Program-made: the position numbers and the translations under genes
Source: Cercis canadensis
Taxonomy: Eukaryota > Streptophyta > Magnoliopsida > Fabales > Fabaceae
Reading direction: 5' to 3'
Assembly (NCBI GenBank): GCA_003255065.1
Contig: QAOA01006606.1
Coordinates: forward strand, 44,300-108,299
Length of the DNA stretch: 64,000 nt
Shown here: positions 50,501 to 64,000 of the stretch, piece by piece
Position numbering within the stretch: position 1 is the stretch's first letter
Layout: each line of letters opens with the position of its first letter
The notes under the pieces: generated by a model
What the model was told of the DNA's origin: nothing
What the model saw: the letters and a program-made list of their open reading frames with translations, nothing else
The model's database searches: none

Positions 50501-51843
50501 CCACAGAGCAAGGTGAAACAACAACTAAGAAGACTAACATGTTGGGTTTTATCAAATCTTATTTTTGGGAAAGAAGGTACCTAATGCTTGGACTGACCTC
50601 ACCTCGACCAGTGCAATAGGCTGCTCCCTGAGAAAAAAAGAAGGGAATATCTGATCCGATCTCACTTGACCATTCTTGGAGATCTTTCTCTGTAGCAAGA
50701 CCACCACTGAATTGATTTGCTGCCCATAGTGCTGTTGCGGCATTACTACTTCCACCACCAAGCCCTGCCCCAGTGGGTACCCGTTTATCAAGATGAATCT
50801 GTCAACAGCATTAATATAGAAATTTTACATTAAATCTTGACCTATGTACAATGCCAATTAATATGAAGAAACATGCCATATTTTACTCAAAACAAGAAGA
50901 AAAATAGGAAAAGAAAAGTAAAGTTATTTCATACCCAAAAGAACTTTTGACTGCCAGTCTTCTTCCTGTATAGATTAAGCGCCTTAATAATCTGTGAGAA
51001 GAGAATTACCAGAACATAGCACTCACTAAATGAATAGCATGAAGAAGAAAAGGTTCAAAAAGGAAAGCACTAATTTAGGTTATCTTACCAAATTTCTATC
51101 ATCAAGGGGCACCCCGGACACATTGGTTGACAAACGATCCTTTGTTGTTGATGGTGACAAAGAGAACTTAATTGTATCACCTAGACTTATCACCTGAGGA
51201 TTCAGATTGGATAAGATAGACGAAAGAAGAGCATTGAATCATGTAAAAAAATTATGATTTCAATTTACTTACATGAAAAAGCGATGCCAAATCATGATAC
51301 CCATCTTCCCTCTTGTTGGTTATTCTCAGGAAAACATTTATCTGCACCAGATGGTTTAAGTTCAATACAAGCAAAGAAGTTTGAGTGCCTCTAAGCAATA
51401 GAATGTTTACCTTGCAAGGAGAAAACAAAGTAAGCCTTGAAAGGGGAGCATCCTTGTCCACTTCATCAGCCAATTGGTTTATCCTTTTATCAGGATCATA
51501 CGTAATCTAATTCCAGCAAGGCACAACACACAATACAAATAGTAGAAAAGTTAAATCCCACCCCCTGTATTAAAAAAAATCTAATATACAACAACCAAAG
51601 TGAAACTTCAATTCAAAGCAAAACAACAAAAGGGGTAAAAGGTAAAACCTCTATTTGTTTCCTGGAGGTGTTTGAATCAGAAGCCATGGCTTTAACCAAA
51701 TGGGTTATTCGAAATCGAACCTTTGAGTCAAAATTACATGACCCATTTGTCCTAGCTTGACGAAGTGGGAAGTAGTTGCTTCCGAGGGAATTGCGAGAAG
51801 TGGGAAGGAACTGGTTACTGCAGAGAAAATGAGAGGAAGCCAT
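47582..51843 (-). CDS. CMK: 4-diphosphocytidyl-2-C-methyl-D-erythritol kinase, plastid (IspE/CMK)
   Basis: Phosphorylates CDP-methylerythritol in the plastid MEP pathway to isoprenoids (chlorophyll side chain, carotenoids, gibberellins). Eleven exons on the minus strand: 51843-51649, 51506-51411, 51341-51273, 51193-51089, 50991-50935, 50798-50598, 49819-49727, 49638-49539, 49127-49028, 48332-48247, 47676-47582. They total 398 codons plus stop with every splice in phase. The first ~65 residues are Ser/Arg-rich with few acids, as in a chloroplast transit peptide. The mature part opens at LTLFSPCKINVFLRI, has REDGYHDLASLFHVISLGD, the GHMP-kinase ATP loop PTGAGLGGGSSNAA (about 182-195), DIPFFFSQGAAYCTGRGE, and the C-terminal GSGSTIVGIG motif. 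It ends FLTREANQWYREP. The length matches plant CMK. It appears fully intact. One donor is GTTTTA (after exon 1), unusual but in frame. Confidence 0.95.
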
Positions 51844-52662
51844 GAAGAGCTGTAAAGGTTTCTACTTGAAGCTTCCTTGGTGCATGGAACAAGTTTACAG
51901 CAACTGGGACGGAGCTGAAAGGACAAGTAGTGAGCTCTCTTGCTTTCAGGATGTGCTTTTGCTGTTTTACTAGAAATTGAAGAGGCGAAGACCAAAGGAA
52001 TCAGTGTCTTCCTTTGATTTTCCTACTCGGACTTGTCATCTTCTTGGTTGTTGACTTCTTGGAACTCGAAAAATTAGTTAGATAACAATAACTGCTGGAC
52101 TTTGCAGTTGGGCTTAACGAAACCAAGGAATGGGCTTTACTGTGCGCCATTTACATTGTCAGGTCCAATTACACTGCATATATGTAGTTTATTGAATATA
52201 AATATAATTTATTTTATTTTTTAAATAAATTTAAAAATAATTAATTTATACACATGTCATTCACATATTAACTAATTTTATATAGTATATATATTATATA
52301 AATATAAAAAATATTTAAGAAATCTCTTTATTATTTATATAAACAGTACGGGAGAAATTAAATTAGGATCAATATGTATTATTTTTTTAGAAAACTTTAT
52401 TACTCAAAAATAATTTATCTTGATATTTTTTTAAAATTTATCATCTTTGATTTTATACAATGGTCTAAACTATTTTTATTAAATACCACTTATCTAATAT
52501 GTATAAAACCATATACTTTTACCAAACAAAAAAAATAAGTTTTTGCCAAAAAAAAAAACGATTTAACGGGTCACTCTAAAAAAATCATATTTTTTAATTA
52601 CTATAAATTATAATATTTTAATTGATTTATATTTTTAAATTATATAAAAATCATAGCACATA

Positions 52663-52701
<39 letters not shown>

Positions 52702-55700
52702 CAACTTGTGTTTTTAATAACAGACATTTGTATTTTTATGACTAATTATGATCTTATTTTACATTGATGATATTAACGCTACTAAATATGATCATCCCAT
52801 TTCAACTTCATTTTTTATTTTCATTTTGATTACATGATTTTGATTTTATGAAATATGATGTAAGTACTTATTTAATATCATAAATAATATAATAATATAC
52901 TATGAAAAATAGATAGCTTTTATTTCTTTCATATAAAATATTATTTATTATTATTTTTTGGTACATAATTGTTTTTTTTTTTTTGGTTTTACTTTACTAA
53001 ATTATAAAAAGGAAGAATAAGGCGTTCAACTTCAAAGAGAGGGTATGGGTAGGTCGGTCTATCCCACCGCCAACGACAAACGCTGCGTTTCAAGTAAATG
53101 AAAAATATTAAACGATGCATTTACAATTTCCTAAATAGACGTTAGAGCTTAGAACCGCCACAATGAACCCTAAGGTGGTGTTTGGTATAGAAACCAAAGG
53201 GAAAATTCTCCCTAAGAATTTCTGACCTTAACCTGTCTCGGTTTCATGAAGAGCGATTAATTTCCAATACAAGGTTGAGAATGTCGCTCCACGGCAGCTT
53301 CAGCTACCGCCGGGAAGTGGCATTGCTGGCAGTCGGAAAGCGATTTCTCGCTTCGATTTTCAGCTCGCTGGAGAGACACATGCCTCCGAGTATGTTGGGC
53401 AATTCTGCCGCACGGAGAGCGGAACAGAGTATGTTTATTGTTTTCTCCCTTCCTTATCAGTTGATTATAGATTCTGATCTCTTGAATTTTCATCTTCATT
53501 CGTTTATTCGAAAGTAGAAGGGTAAGGGCTAGACGAGGTAAAATATTGTTTCTTTTTCTTCTTTTCGTAATTGGCTAATGGAAGAACTTGTGTCCCAAGG
53601 TAGCTAAATTGCATAACTGGGAGAGTGTTTTAAATTCATGTAACAGTTGTTGGTTTGCTGGTCCGAGGGTTACTTGGAGTAAAAGTCAAGCTTAACGGGC
53701 ATCATTATAAAAGGACATATATACTCCTATGACTTGGAATTTTCCATTATATCGTCCTAGAGTTCTGGTCTGGTTGACTTGATTTATTATTAGTTCAGAT
53801 TATGTATTGTGCCTTGAAAATTATTGGTGCTCTGTGCTTGTGATATCTAATTATAATTCTTATTTGTCAGGAATAGCTTAAGAGAGAAAGTACCAGGGAT
53901 AAAATATTTGGTTGGATTTATAAAATTATAAAAAGTCCTTTAAAAAATATGTGTGCATTTCACCAGTTGTGCATAATTGGAAGGCATTCCTATTGTATAA
54001 GAGAGGTACAATGATGCCCTGTGAATTTTTTTTTGTTAGAAGTTCTAAGTGTATGAAAATTCCTTTCAGGACAATATGTGCATTATTTGCTAGTACTAGG
54101 TACCAAGTGGGGACAATTAATAGGCATTCATATTGTACAAAACAGGTACAATGATGCCAAGGGAATTTTTGGGCCGGCTGTGTAAATTTTTAAAACGTTT
54201 CTTACATGAAATTTTGTGCATATACCATTGGCTATTTTTATGCGAAGGTGGATTTGGAATATTTTGGCTGGCACTTGGTGCTGAGTGTGGCGAATTGTTA
54301 GGGATTCCTATTGTACATATAGGTACAATGATCTGAGTTATTTTTCTAGTTGAATTTTTAAATGCATAAAAGTCCCTTTCAAAAAAATGTGTGCATTTCA
54401 TTGATTCTTTTTATGTAAAGACAGATTTGGTTGGCACTAAGTGCCTAAGTGTGAATAATTGCTAGGTATTTCTATTGTACAAGAGGGGTATTATGATGTT
54501 GTGCATTTTAGAAAACAATAACATCCTTTCAGGATATTCAGGATATTCAGGATATGTTTGCATTTGCTTCCATATTTTTTTGAAGGCAGATTTGAGAACT
54601 ATTTGTTGGCACTACGTGCCTGAGTGTGGATAATATCTAGGGATTCCTATTGTACAAGGAAGGTACAATGATGCCGTGTGAAAACTGTGTGCATATTTCA
54701 ATTCCTATTTTTATGTGAAGGTGGGTTTGGATTGTTTTGGTTAGCACCAGATGCTACCTATGGATAATTGGTTGGCATTCCTATTGTACAAGAATGGTAT
54801 GATGATGCCAAGTGAACATTTGAATAGCATGTGTAAATTTACAAAAAGTCCCTCATAGAATGTGTGTATTTTAGAGGTGAATTTTATTTGAAGGTCGATT
54901 CAGAATATTGTTGCCAATACGTGCGTTTCAAATATTTTTGTTGACACCAGGTGGAGTGTGGAGAATTGCTAGGCATTCCTATTGTACAAGAGAGGTACAA
55001 TGATGACATGTGAATTATTTGTTTGCATTTTTGAAAATATATAATGTTTTGTTACGATATGTGTGCATTTCTTTGCTTATTTTTTGAAAGTGGATTTGGA
55101 AAATGTTTGTGGGAACTAAGTGCCTCGGTGTGAATAATAACTAGGCATTCCTATTGTACCTGACATGTACAATGATGCCGTGTGAAAACTATGTGCATCT
55201 TTCAATTTCTATTTTTATGTGAAGGTGGGTTTGGATTGTTTTGGTTAGCACTAGATGCTCCTATGAATAATTGGTTGGCATTCCTATTGTCCAAGAATGG
55301 TATGATGATGCCAAGTGAATATTTCAATAGCATGTGTAAATTTACAGAAAGTCGCTCCTAGAATGTGTGTATTTTAGAGACCATTTTTATTTGAAGGGCA
55401 ATTCAGAATACTGTTGTTTATAATAGGTGTGTTTAGAATATTTTTGTTGACACTAGGTGTCGAGTTTGGATAATTGCTAGGCATTCCTATTGTACAAAAG
55501 AGGTACAATGATGCCATGTGAATTATTTGCTTGCATTTTGGAAAACATATAATGTCCTGTTATGATATATTTTCATTTCTTTGCTTATTTTTTGAAGGCA
55601 GATTTGGAAAATATTTGTAGGCACCAAGTGTCTCATTGTGGATAATATCTAGGCATTCCTATTGTACATGGAAGGTACAATGATATTGTGTGAAAACTGT

Positions 55701-58700
55701 GTGTATCTTTCAATTCCTATTTTTATGTGAATGTGAGTTTGGATTGTTTTGGTTAGCACCAGATGTTACCTATGGATAATTGGTTGGCATTCCTGTTGTA
55801 CAAGAATGACATGATGATGCCAAGTGAATATTTGGGTAGCATTTATAAATTTACAGAAAGTCCCTCCTAGAATGTGTGTATTTTAGAGGCCATTTTTATT
55901 TGAAGGGCAATTCATAATATTGTTGTTGACAATAGGTGGGTTTGGAATATTTTTATTGGCACTAGGTGCCGAGTATGGAGAATTATTAGGCATTCCTATT
56001 GTACAAGAGAGATACAATGATGCCAAGTGAATTATTTGTTTGCATTTTGGAGAACATATAACGTCCTGTTCGGATATGTTTGCATTTCTTTTCTTATTTT
56101 GTGAAGGCGGATTTGGAAAATATTTGTGGGCACTAAGTGCCTCAGTGTGGATAATATCTAGGCATTCCCATTCTACATGGAAGGTACAATGATGCTGTGT
56201 GAAATCTGTGTGCATATTTTAATTCTTATTTTTATGTGAAGTTGGGTTTGGATTGTTTTGGTTAGCACCAGATGCTACCTATGGGTAATTGATTGGGATT
56301 CCTGTTGTACAAGAATAGTGTGATGATGCCAAGTGAATATTTGAATAGCATGTGTAAATTTACAGAAAGTCCCTCTTAGAATTTGTGTATTTTAGAGGCG
56401 TTTTTTATTTGACGGGTGATTCAAAATATTGTTTTTGACAATAGGTGGGTTTGGAATATTTGTGTTGACACTAGGTACCGAGTGTGAACAATTTCTAGGC
56501 ATTCCTATTGTTCAAGAGAGGTACAATGATGCCATATGAATTATTTGTTTGCATTTTTGAAAACATATAAATCCTGTCTGGATATGTATGTCTTTCCTTG
56601 CTTATTTATTGAAGGCAGATTTGGAATATAGTTGTTGGCACTAAGTGCCTGAACGTGGATAATATCTAGGCATTCCTATTGTACGTGGAAGTACATTGAT
56701 GTCGTGTTCCTGAAAATGTATAAAACGTCCTTTAATTGAAACTCTGGGCATCTTTCAATCTCTATTTTCATGTGAAGTTGGGTTTGGATTGTTTTAGTTA
56801 GCACTAGATGCTAACTGTGGATAATTGATTGGTATTCCTATTGTACAAGAGAGGTACAATGATGCCTATTAGATATTTGAGTCAGTTGTTATAAATGTAC
56901 AGAAAGTCTCCTCAAGTATGTGTATCATTATCCATTTCTATTTGTTGGGTATTCCGAATATTGTTGTTGGGAATAGGCACCAAGTGAGGACAATTAATAG
57001 GCATTCATATTGTACGAAAGAGGTACAATGATACCAAGAAAATTTTTGGGACAGCTGTTTAAGCTTGTAAAATATTCATTAAAATGAAATTTTGTGCATA
57101 TATCATTGGTTATTTTATGGGAAGGTGGATTTAGAATATTTTGGTTGGCACTAGGTGCTGAATGTGGAGAATTGCTAGGCATTCCTATTGTACAAAATGG
57201 GTACAATAATTCGGAGTGATTCTTCTAGTTGCGGAAAAGCCCTTTCAAGAAAGTATGTGCTTTTCATGGGTTCTTTTTATGTAAAGGAAGATTTTGTCGG
57301 CACTAAGTCCCTGAGTGTCAATAATTGCTAGGCATTCCTATTGTATAATAGAGGTACAATGATGCCATGTGAATATTTGTTTGCATTTCTGAAAAACTAT
57401 GAAGTCCTTTCAGGAGATGTGTGCATTTCCTTACTTATTCTTTTGAAGACAGATTTGGAATATAATTGTTGGTGCTAGGTGTTGGAGTGTGGATAATTGT
57501 TAGGCATTCCTATTGTACAAGGAAGGTACAATGATGCTGTGTGAATATTCAGGTTACGTTTAAATGTATAAAATGTCCTTTAGTTGAAACTATGTGTAGC
57601 TTTCAATTGCTATTTTTATGTTAAGATGAGTTTGGATTGTTTTGGTCTGCACTAGTTGCTACCAGTGAATAACAAGGCATTCCTTTTGTACAAGAGAAGT
57701 ACAATGATTCTTAGTGGATATTTGAGTCGCATGTATAAATGTACAAAATGTCTTTTAAAAAACGTATGTATTTCATTAGCCATTTCTATTTGAAGGGGGA
57801 TTCAGAATATTGTTGTTGGGAATAGGTACCAAGTGTGGACAATGAATATGTATTCCTATTGTACAAAAGAGGTACAATTATGCCAAGAGAATTTTTGTGT
57901 TAGCTGTGTAAATTTGTCAAATGTTCATCAAATGAAATTTTGTGCATATATCATTGGCTATTTTATTAAAAGGTGAATTTTAAATATTTTGGTTGGCACT
58001 AGATGCTGAGTATGGAGAATTGCTAAGCATTCCTATTGTACAAAATTAGTTCAATGATGGCAAGTAAATATTTGAGCCAGCTATGTAAATTACTAAGTGT
58101 CGCTTTGATGAAACTTTTTGAATAATTGTCTAGTGCTTTGAGTGTAAATAATTGCTTTGAATTCCTATTGTACAAGAGAGGGACAATAATGCTGTGTGAA
58201 TTTTTTATTCGCATCTGTGAATTTATAGAAAGTCCTTTGAGGATAATGTGGGCATTTCCTTTGAAGGCAGATTTGGAATATATTTGTTGGCACTTGGTGC
58301 CAAGTGTTGGTAATAGCTGGGCATTCCTATTGTACAAGGAAGGTACAATGATGTCATGTGAATTTTCTGGTTTCGTGAAAATGTATTAGAAGTCCTTTAA
58401 TTGAAACTATGTGCATCTTTCAATTGTTTTTTTTATATGAATAATTGGAAGGCATTCCTATCGTATAAGAGAGGTACAATGATGCCCTGTGAATTTTTTT
58501 ATTAGAAGTTCTAAGTGTATAAAAATTCCTTTCAGGAGAACATGTGCATTATTTGCTAGCACTAGGTACCAAGTGGGGACAATTAATAGGCATTCCTATT
58601 GTACAAAACAGGTACAATGATGCCAAGGGAATTTTTTGGGCCAGCTGTGTAAATTTTTAAAATGTTTCTTACATGACACAAGAAGCAGGCTTTTTGGCCT

Positions 58701-61700
58701 CTGCAGTTGCATGCATCCTTTGTTGGGTGTACATGGTAATAATCTTTGATGATCATATATATTTCCAAATTATATGGTATGTAGACTCAATATTCACTGT
58801 AAATTGGATGATTATGAGTGAGAGAGGGAATTAAATGTAGGACATAAATGGCACCAAGATTTGGTTGTGTCGCAATGCTCAACTAATTTAACCTTCACAG
58901 GCTTATAGTATTACTGTACAATTTCTATCGGCATACAATTATTTTTTTTTAATCTGCAATTGACAATGAAAGGTTTTTTATATAGTTTCTTTATTGCACA
59001 CACACAAGCATATCTAATGAGAATTACTGCAGCTTGTGACAGGTTTGCTCATTGCTGAAGTGAATGTCAACACCATGTGTGAGTTGGGTTCTGTCAGTGT
59101 ATCATTGGTAAGTGATTTTTCATCGTATCGATACATGCTTACAAAGAGTTTGCTTATCTAAACAAGTCTATTAAATTATCCCGAAAAGTAAAGATACCTA
59201 CATGTTCAGCCATAAAGTTGGTAGCTTTGCAGCAGAACTCTGCACCCAAGTTCCGAATGTATGTTACATGAAGCCTGAATAGTGAAGAATTCCTTTCATT
59301 GTGTAAGAGAGTGCATAATATTTGTGAGAATGAAAACTACATGGACAATGTATTTTGCTGTTGTTTCATTTTTATTGACACCAATTTTTGGCTTTCTCTT
59401 GTTCTGCGAAGGCTATTAATTTCTTCATCTTGATTAATTTCAGGTATTGATGGCTAAGAGAACTTTGGGGACAGTAGGAGTTGAAATTGCATGGTTGGTT
59501 CAAATATCATCTTTGTACAAATATATGCAGATGAACTATAGGAAGTGAACATCAATATCTGTCATTCTCTTACAGTTGGTCATACATCTTCATCCATTAT
59601 ACCCTCCTTGTTCCCTATGTGGCTCGTTCTTCAGATATCTTGACAAATTTCCTTGGCATTCCCACGTATGAGTCACTATCTCTGCCTCCAAGTATGCCTA
59701 AATTTTCATGAACTTCTGCTTCCCAGATCTGTAGTTAAGTAAACAGACTTTATCTTTTGTATTTGAAGTAAACCTTGAATGCTTGTANGAAGTGAGCATC
59801 AATATCTGTCATTCTCTTACAGTTGGTCATACATCTTCATCCATTATACCCTCCTTGTTGCCTATGTGGCTCGTTCTTCAGATATCTTGACAAATTTCCT
59901 TGGCATTCCCACGTATGAGTCACTATCTCTGCCTCCAAGTATGCCTAAATTTTCATGAACTTCTGCTTCCCAGATCTGTAGTTAAGTAAACAGACTTTAT
60001 CTTTTGTATTTGAAGTAAACCTTGAATGCTTGTAAGGTGCTGATACTAACATCTTGCTCTCAGATGGGAGAGTGCATCTTTGTTTTCATTGGCTTTCGGA
60101 GGCAGATGCTTCTTTGGAAGGTTGGTGTTGCCTTCTTCATACTTACTAAACTTATTATAGGTCCAATTTCTAATTTCTGTGGGCAGGAAAGTTGACTGGA
60201 CTTATTTTTAATCTATAGCCAGTGGTTTAGAGGTGCAGTTAATGGGATTTTGATATTTGGAATTATTAGTTCTTTTACAGTTCTTGTGGTAAGACTCTCA
60301 ATTCAAGAACTATGGATTTATTTATTTATTTTTATGATCTTTATCTTTCATATATACTGTAGCAATCATTTATAACTCTATGATTTAAGAGGCATTTCTT
60401 TGTATTAAGACAAGGACTAAGTTTGCTTTCTTAGGCAGTTGCAAATGAAGACCTGCACTGGGATGCTCTTTTGAAAGCCAACTCCCAAGCTGCTCCTATG
60501 AGTATACCCATTATTGCACTTTCATTTGTTTATCAGGTAACATCACCGATTTATAGTTGTTGAACACTGAACAAGCTTTAACAAAAAATTTTATATGTTT
60601 ATTCAAAATGTGGTACCTGTTCTTTGTACTAATCTTGAAGGAGACCTGCAAAAGTAAGGTGACAAATCTTATCACCATACTTTGTTATTTTTCTTGTCAT
60701 TTTCCCCTAAAGTTATAGTTTTGAAGTCATTTTAAGAAGCCTTATAATTCTATGATGATTGTAAAATGATTTGCATCCGCCATATAAAGCTTTAACATAT
60801 AGTTTTTCTTGGTGGTAATGCTTAGGCCTGACCTAAGCTATTCTGGGATAGAACGGTCAATTTTTTTCACCAATTAGACACTTTAATATGTGTACTGCTT
60901 AGGTACTGTAATATGTAACACACATGGCAATATGCATAATTGACTGATATTGAAGGCTGTCTCACTGAACTGCCTTGAATCAATTCTAGCATCTTCTTCG
61001 ATTATCTACTTTTCTCTCTTGTATGCTAGAGCATGCTCTACACATTATCTATTATAATACTTTTCCTAGTGCCTATTACAAGTTTTCTACCGATATGTAT
61101 ATCACCAAGTTGTAATCTTGCAGGAGTGCAATTGTGTTTTGCACTGGTATACTTCTTGTTCTGTTTCTTGTTTGGAATGGTGTTATCCTGGGAACTGTCA
61201 GTAATACTGACATATTTCTAGATCCATTACAACAATTGTGATCTACAAACGGAACAGTTGGATTAAGTTCACAAGAGCTTCAAGGATTTTTTAGCCAAAT
61301 TTTCAGGGATCTGGTTTGATGACAACATTTTTCTTTTTTTGCTTCTTTCTCCTCCTTGCCAACCGATTCTGCAGCCTATATTTGAGGTGTTCTCACTTCT
61401 TGCAATTGGAACATCTTACATTGGCAACATTTTTCTTTTTTTGCTTCTTTCATCTCCTTGCCAACCGATTCTGCAGTCTATAGTTGAGGTGTTCTCACTT
61501 CTTGCAATTGGAACATCTTACATTGGCTTTGTTTTGGGTTTGTCTGACTTTCTTTCAGACTGTAAGTGTTATTTCTTTTCCTTTTCATTTTTTAATTTAT
61601 TAAGAAAGAGCTAACACTGAAATCTGATTGATTTACTTGCTCATTTATTTCGACATATTTCTTTGTGTGCTTCACTAAATATGTATATTGCACTTTTAAC

Positions 61701-64000
61701 TGAATAGGAATTGACATGAAGCTATTTGTTGGGTATGCCATAAGTCAAATGACGAGGTAAAATATTGTTTCTTTTTCTTCTTTCTTAATTGGCTAATCAA
61801 AGAACTTGTGTCCCAAGGTAGCTAAATTGCATAACTGGGAGAGTGTTTTAAATTTATGTAACAGTTGTTGGTTTGTTGGTCCAAGGGTTACTTGGAGTAA
61901 AAGTCAAGCTTAACAGGCATCATTATAAAAGGACATGTATACTATTATACTAGGTATGCCTATTGTACAATAGAGGTATTATGATGCTGTGTGAATTATT
62001 TGTTCACATTTCAGAAAACAATAACATCCTTTCAGGATATTCAAGATATGTTTGCATTTCCTTATTTTTCTGAAGGCATATTTGAGAACTATTTGTGGGC
62101 ACTAGGTGCCTGAGTGTGGATAATATCTAGGGATTCCTATTGTACAAGGAAGGTACAATGATGCCGTGTGAAAACTGTGTGCATCTTTCAATTCCTATTT
62201 TTATGTGAAGGTGGGTTTGGATTGTTTTGGTTAGCACCAGATACTACCTATGGATAATTGGTTGGCATTCCTGTTGTACAAGAATGGTATGATGAGGCTA
62301 AGTGAATATTTGAATAGCATTTGTAAATTTACAGAAAGTCGCTCCTAGAATGTGTGTATTTTACAGGCCATTTTTATTTGAAGGGTGTTTCAGAATATTG
62401 TTGTTTACAATAGGTGGGTTTGGAATATTTTTTTTGGCACTAGGTGCCAAGTGTGGAGAATTGCTAGGCATTCCTATTGTACAAAAGAGATACAATGATG
62501 CCAAGTGAATTATTTGTTTGCATTTTGGAGAACATATAACGTCCTATTCGGATATGTTTGCATTTCTTTTCTTATTTTTTGACTGCGGATTTGGAAAATA
62601 TTTGTGGGCACTAAGTGTCTCATTGTGGATAATATCTAGGCATTCCTATTGTACATGGAAGGTACAATGATGCCGTGTGGAATCTGTGTGCATATTTTAA
62701 TTCCTACTTCTATGTGAAGTTGAGTTTGGATTGTTTTGGTTAGCACCAGATGCTACTTATGGATAATTGGTTGGCATTCCTGTTGTACAAGAATGGTATG
62801 ATGATGTCAAGTGAATATTTGAATAGCATGTGTAAATTTACAAAAAGTCCCTCCTAGAATTTGTGTATTTTAGAGGTGTTTTTTATTTGACAGCTGATTC
62901 AGAATATTGTTTTTGACAATAGGTGAGTTTGGAATATTTTTGTTGACACTAGGTGCCATGTGTGGAGAATTTCTAGGCATTCCTATTGTTCAAGAGAGGT
63001 ACAATGATGCCATGTGAATTATTTGTTTGCATTTTTTAAAACATATAAATCCTGTCTGGATATGTTTGCATTTCCTTGCTTATTTATTGAAGGCATATTT
63101 GGAATATAGTTGTTGGCACTAGGTGCCTGAGCGTGGATAATATCTTGGCATTCCTATTGTATGTGGAAGGTACAATGATGCTGTGAGAATTTTCAGGTTT
63201 CCTGAAAATGTATAAAACGTCCTTTAATTGAAACTCTGGGCATCTTTCAATATCTATTTTCATTTGAAGTTGGGTTTGGATTGTTTTGGTTAGCACTAGA
63301 TGCTAATTGTGGATAATTGGTTGGCATTCCTATTGTACAAGAGAGGTATAATGATGCCTAGTGGATATTTGAGTCACTTGTTATAAATGTACAGAAAGTC
63401 CCCTCAAGTATGTATATCATATCCATTTCTATTTGATGGGTATTCCGAATATTGTTGTCAGGAATAGGTACCAAGTGGGGACAATTAATATGCATTCATA
63501 TTGTAAGAAAGAGGTACAATGATGCCAAGGGAATTTTTGGGACGACTATTTAAGTTTGTAAAATGTTTCATTAAATGAAATTTTGTGCATATATCATTGG
63601 CTATTTTATGAGAAAGTGGATTTGTAATGTTTTGGTTGGCACTAGGTGCTGAATGTGGAGAATTGCTAGGCATTCCTATTGTACAAAATAAGTAGAATAA
63701 TGCCGAGTGGTTTTTCTGGTTGCATTTTTAATTGCCGAAAAGACCTTTCAAGAAAGTATGTGCTTTTCATGGGTTCTTTTTATGTAAAGGAAGATTTTGT
63801 CGGCACTAAATCCCTGAGTGTCAATAATTGCTAGGCATTCCTATTGTACAATAGAGGTACAATGATGCCATGTGAATATTTGTTCACATTTCTGAAAAAA
63901 TATGAAGTCCTTTAAGGAGATGTGTGCATTTCCTTACTTACTCTTTTGAAGGCAGATTTGGAATATAATTGTTGGCGCTAGGTGCGGGAGTGTGGATAAT

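Overview
The window is nuclear DNA from a dicot plant. It is AT-rich, its genes have many short exons with GT/AG introns, and intergenic space holds decayed transposons. The protein sequences look like those of a phaseoloid legume such as Glycine; that species guess is inference from memory of the families, not from a search.

Layout. 3.0-15.8 kb (+): a 20-exon LRR receptor kinase of the LRR VIII-1 type, with its transmembrane exon and one kinase exon present in extra copies. 15.9-19.2 kb: a scrap zone made of a broken NPH3-domain gene (-) with a fold-back MITE in its intron, a Ty3/gypsy fragment (LTR plus gag part) and a callose synthase N-terminal fragment (-). 19.4-26.4 kb: a tandem duplication of an ankyrin-repeat/PGG membrane protein gene (-). 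The copy nearer the window start carries a 2-bp frameshift; the other is open. 27.4-31.5 kb (-): an NF-YC11/DRAP1-like histone-fold corepressor. 34.5-38.1 kb (+): two intronless Werner-like 3'-5' exonuclease genes separated by a remnant of a third copy, a Helitron end and a gypsy scrap. 40.5-46.7 kb (+): a UBA-domain protein with a 4-kb intron in its 5' leader. 47.6-51.8 kb (-): a complete 11-exon plastid CDP-ME kinase (IspE/CMK). 53.3-61.6 kb (+): an unidentified short first exon, a 4.7-kb tandem repeat array, and a broken tryptophan/tyrosine-permease gene that begins exactly where the array stops. From 61.9 kb to the window end a second array of the same repeat runs off the edge.

The genes are ordinary independent plant loci (receptor signalling, immunity-type ankyrin protein, transcription, nuclease, ubiquitin binding, isoprenoid synthesis, transport) and do not form a pathway cluster. 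The most unusual sequence is the repeat family at 54-58.7 and 61.9-64 kb. Its monomers are about 130-200 bp and carry a conserved GTAC-centred hairpin plus a second palindrome; groups of three monomers form a ~505-bp higher-order unit whose copy number differs between the two arrays.

Five of the six single-N positions separate two near-identical, equal-length direct copies. That pattern suggests unmerged contig overlaps, so some of the apparent exon duplications must be read with caution.
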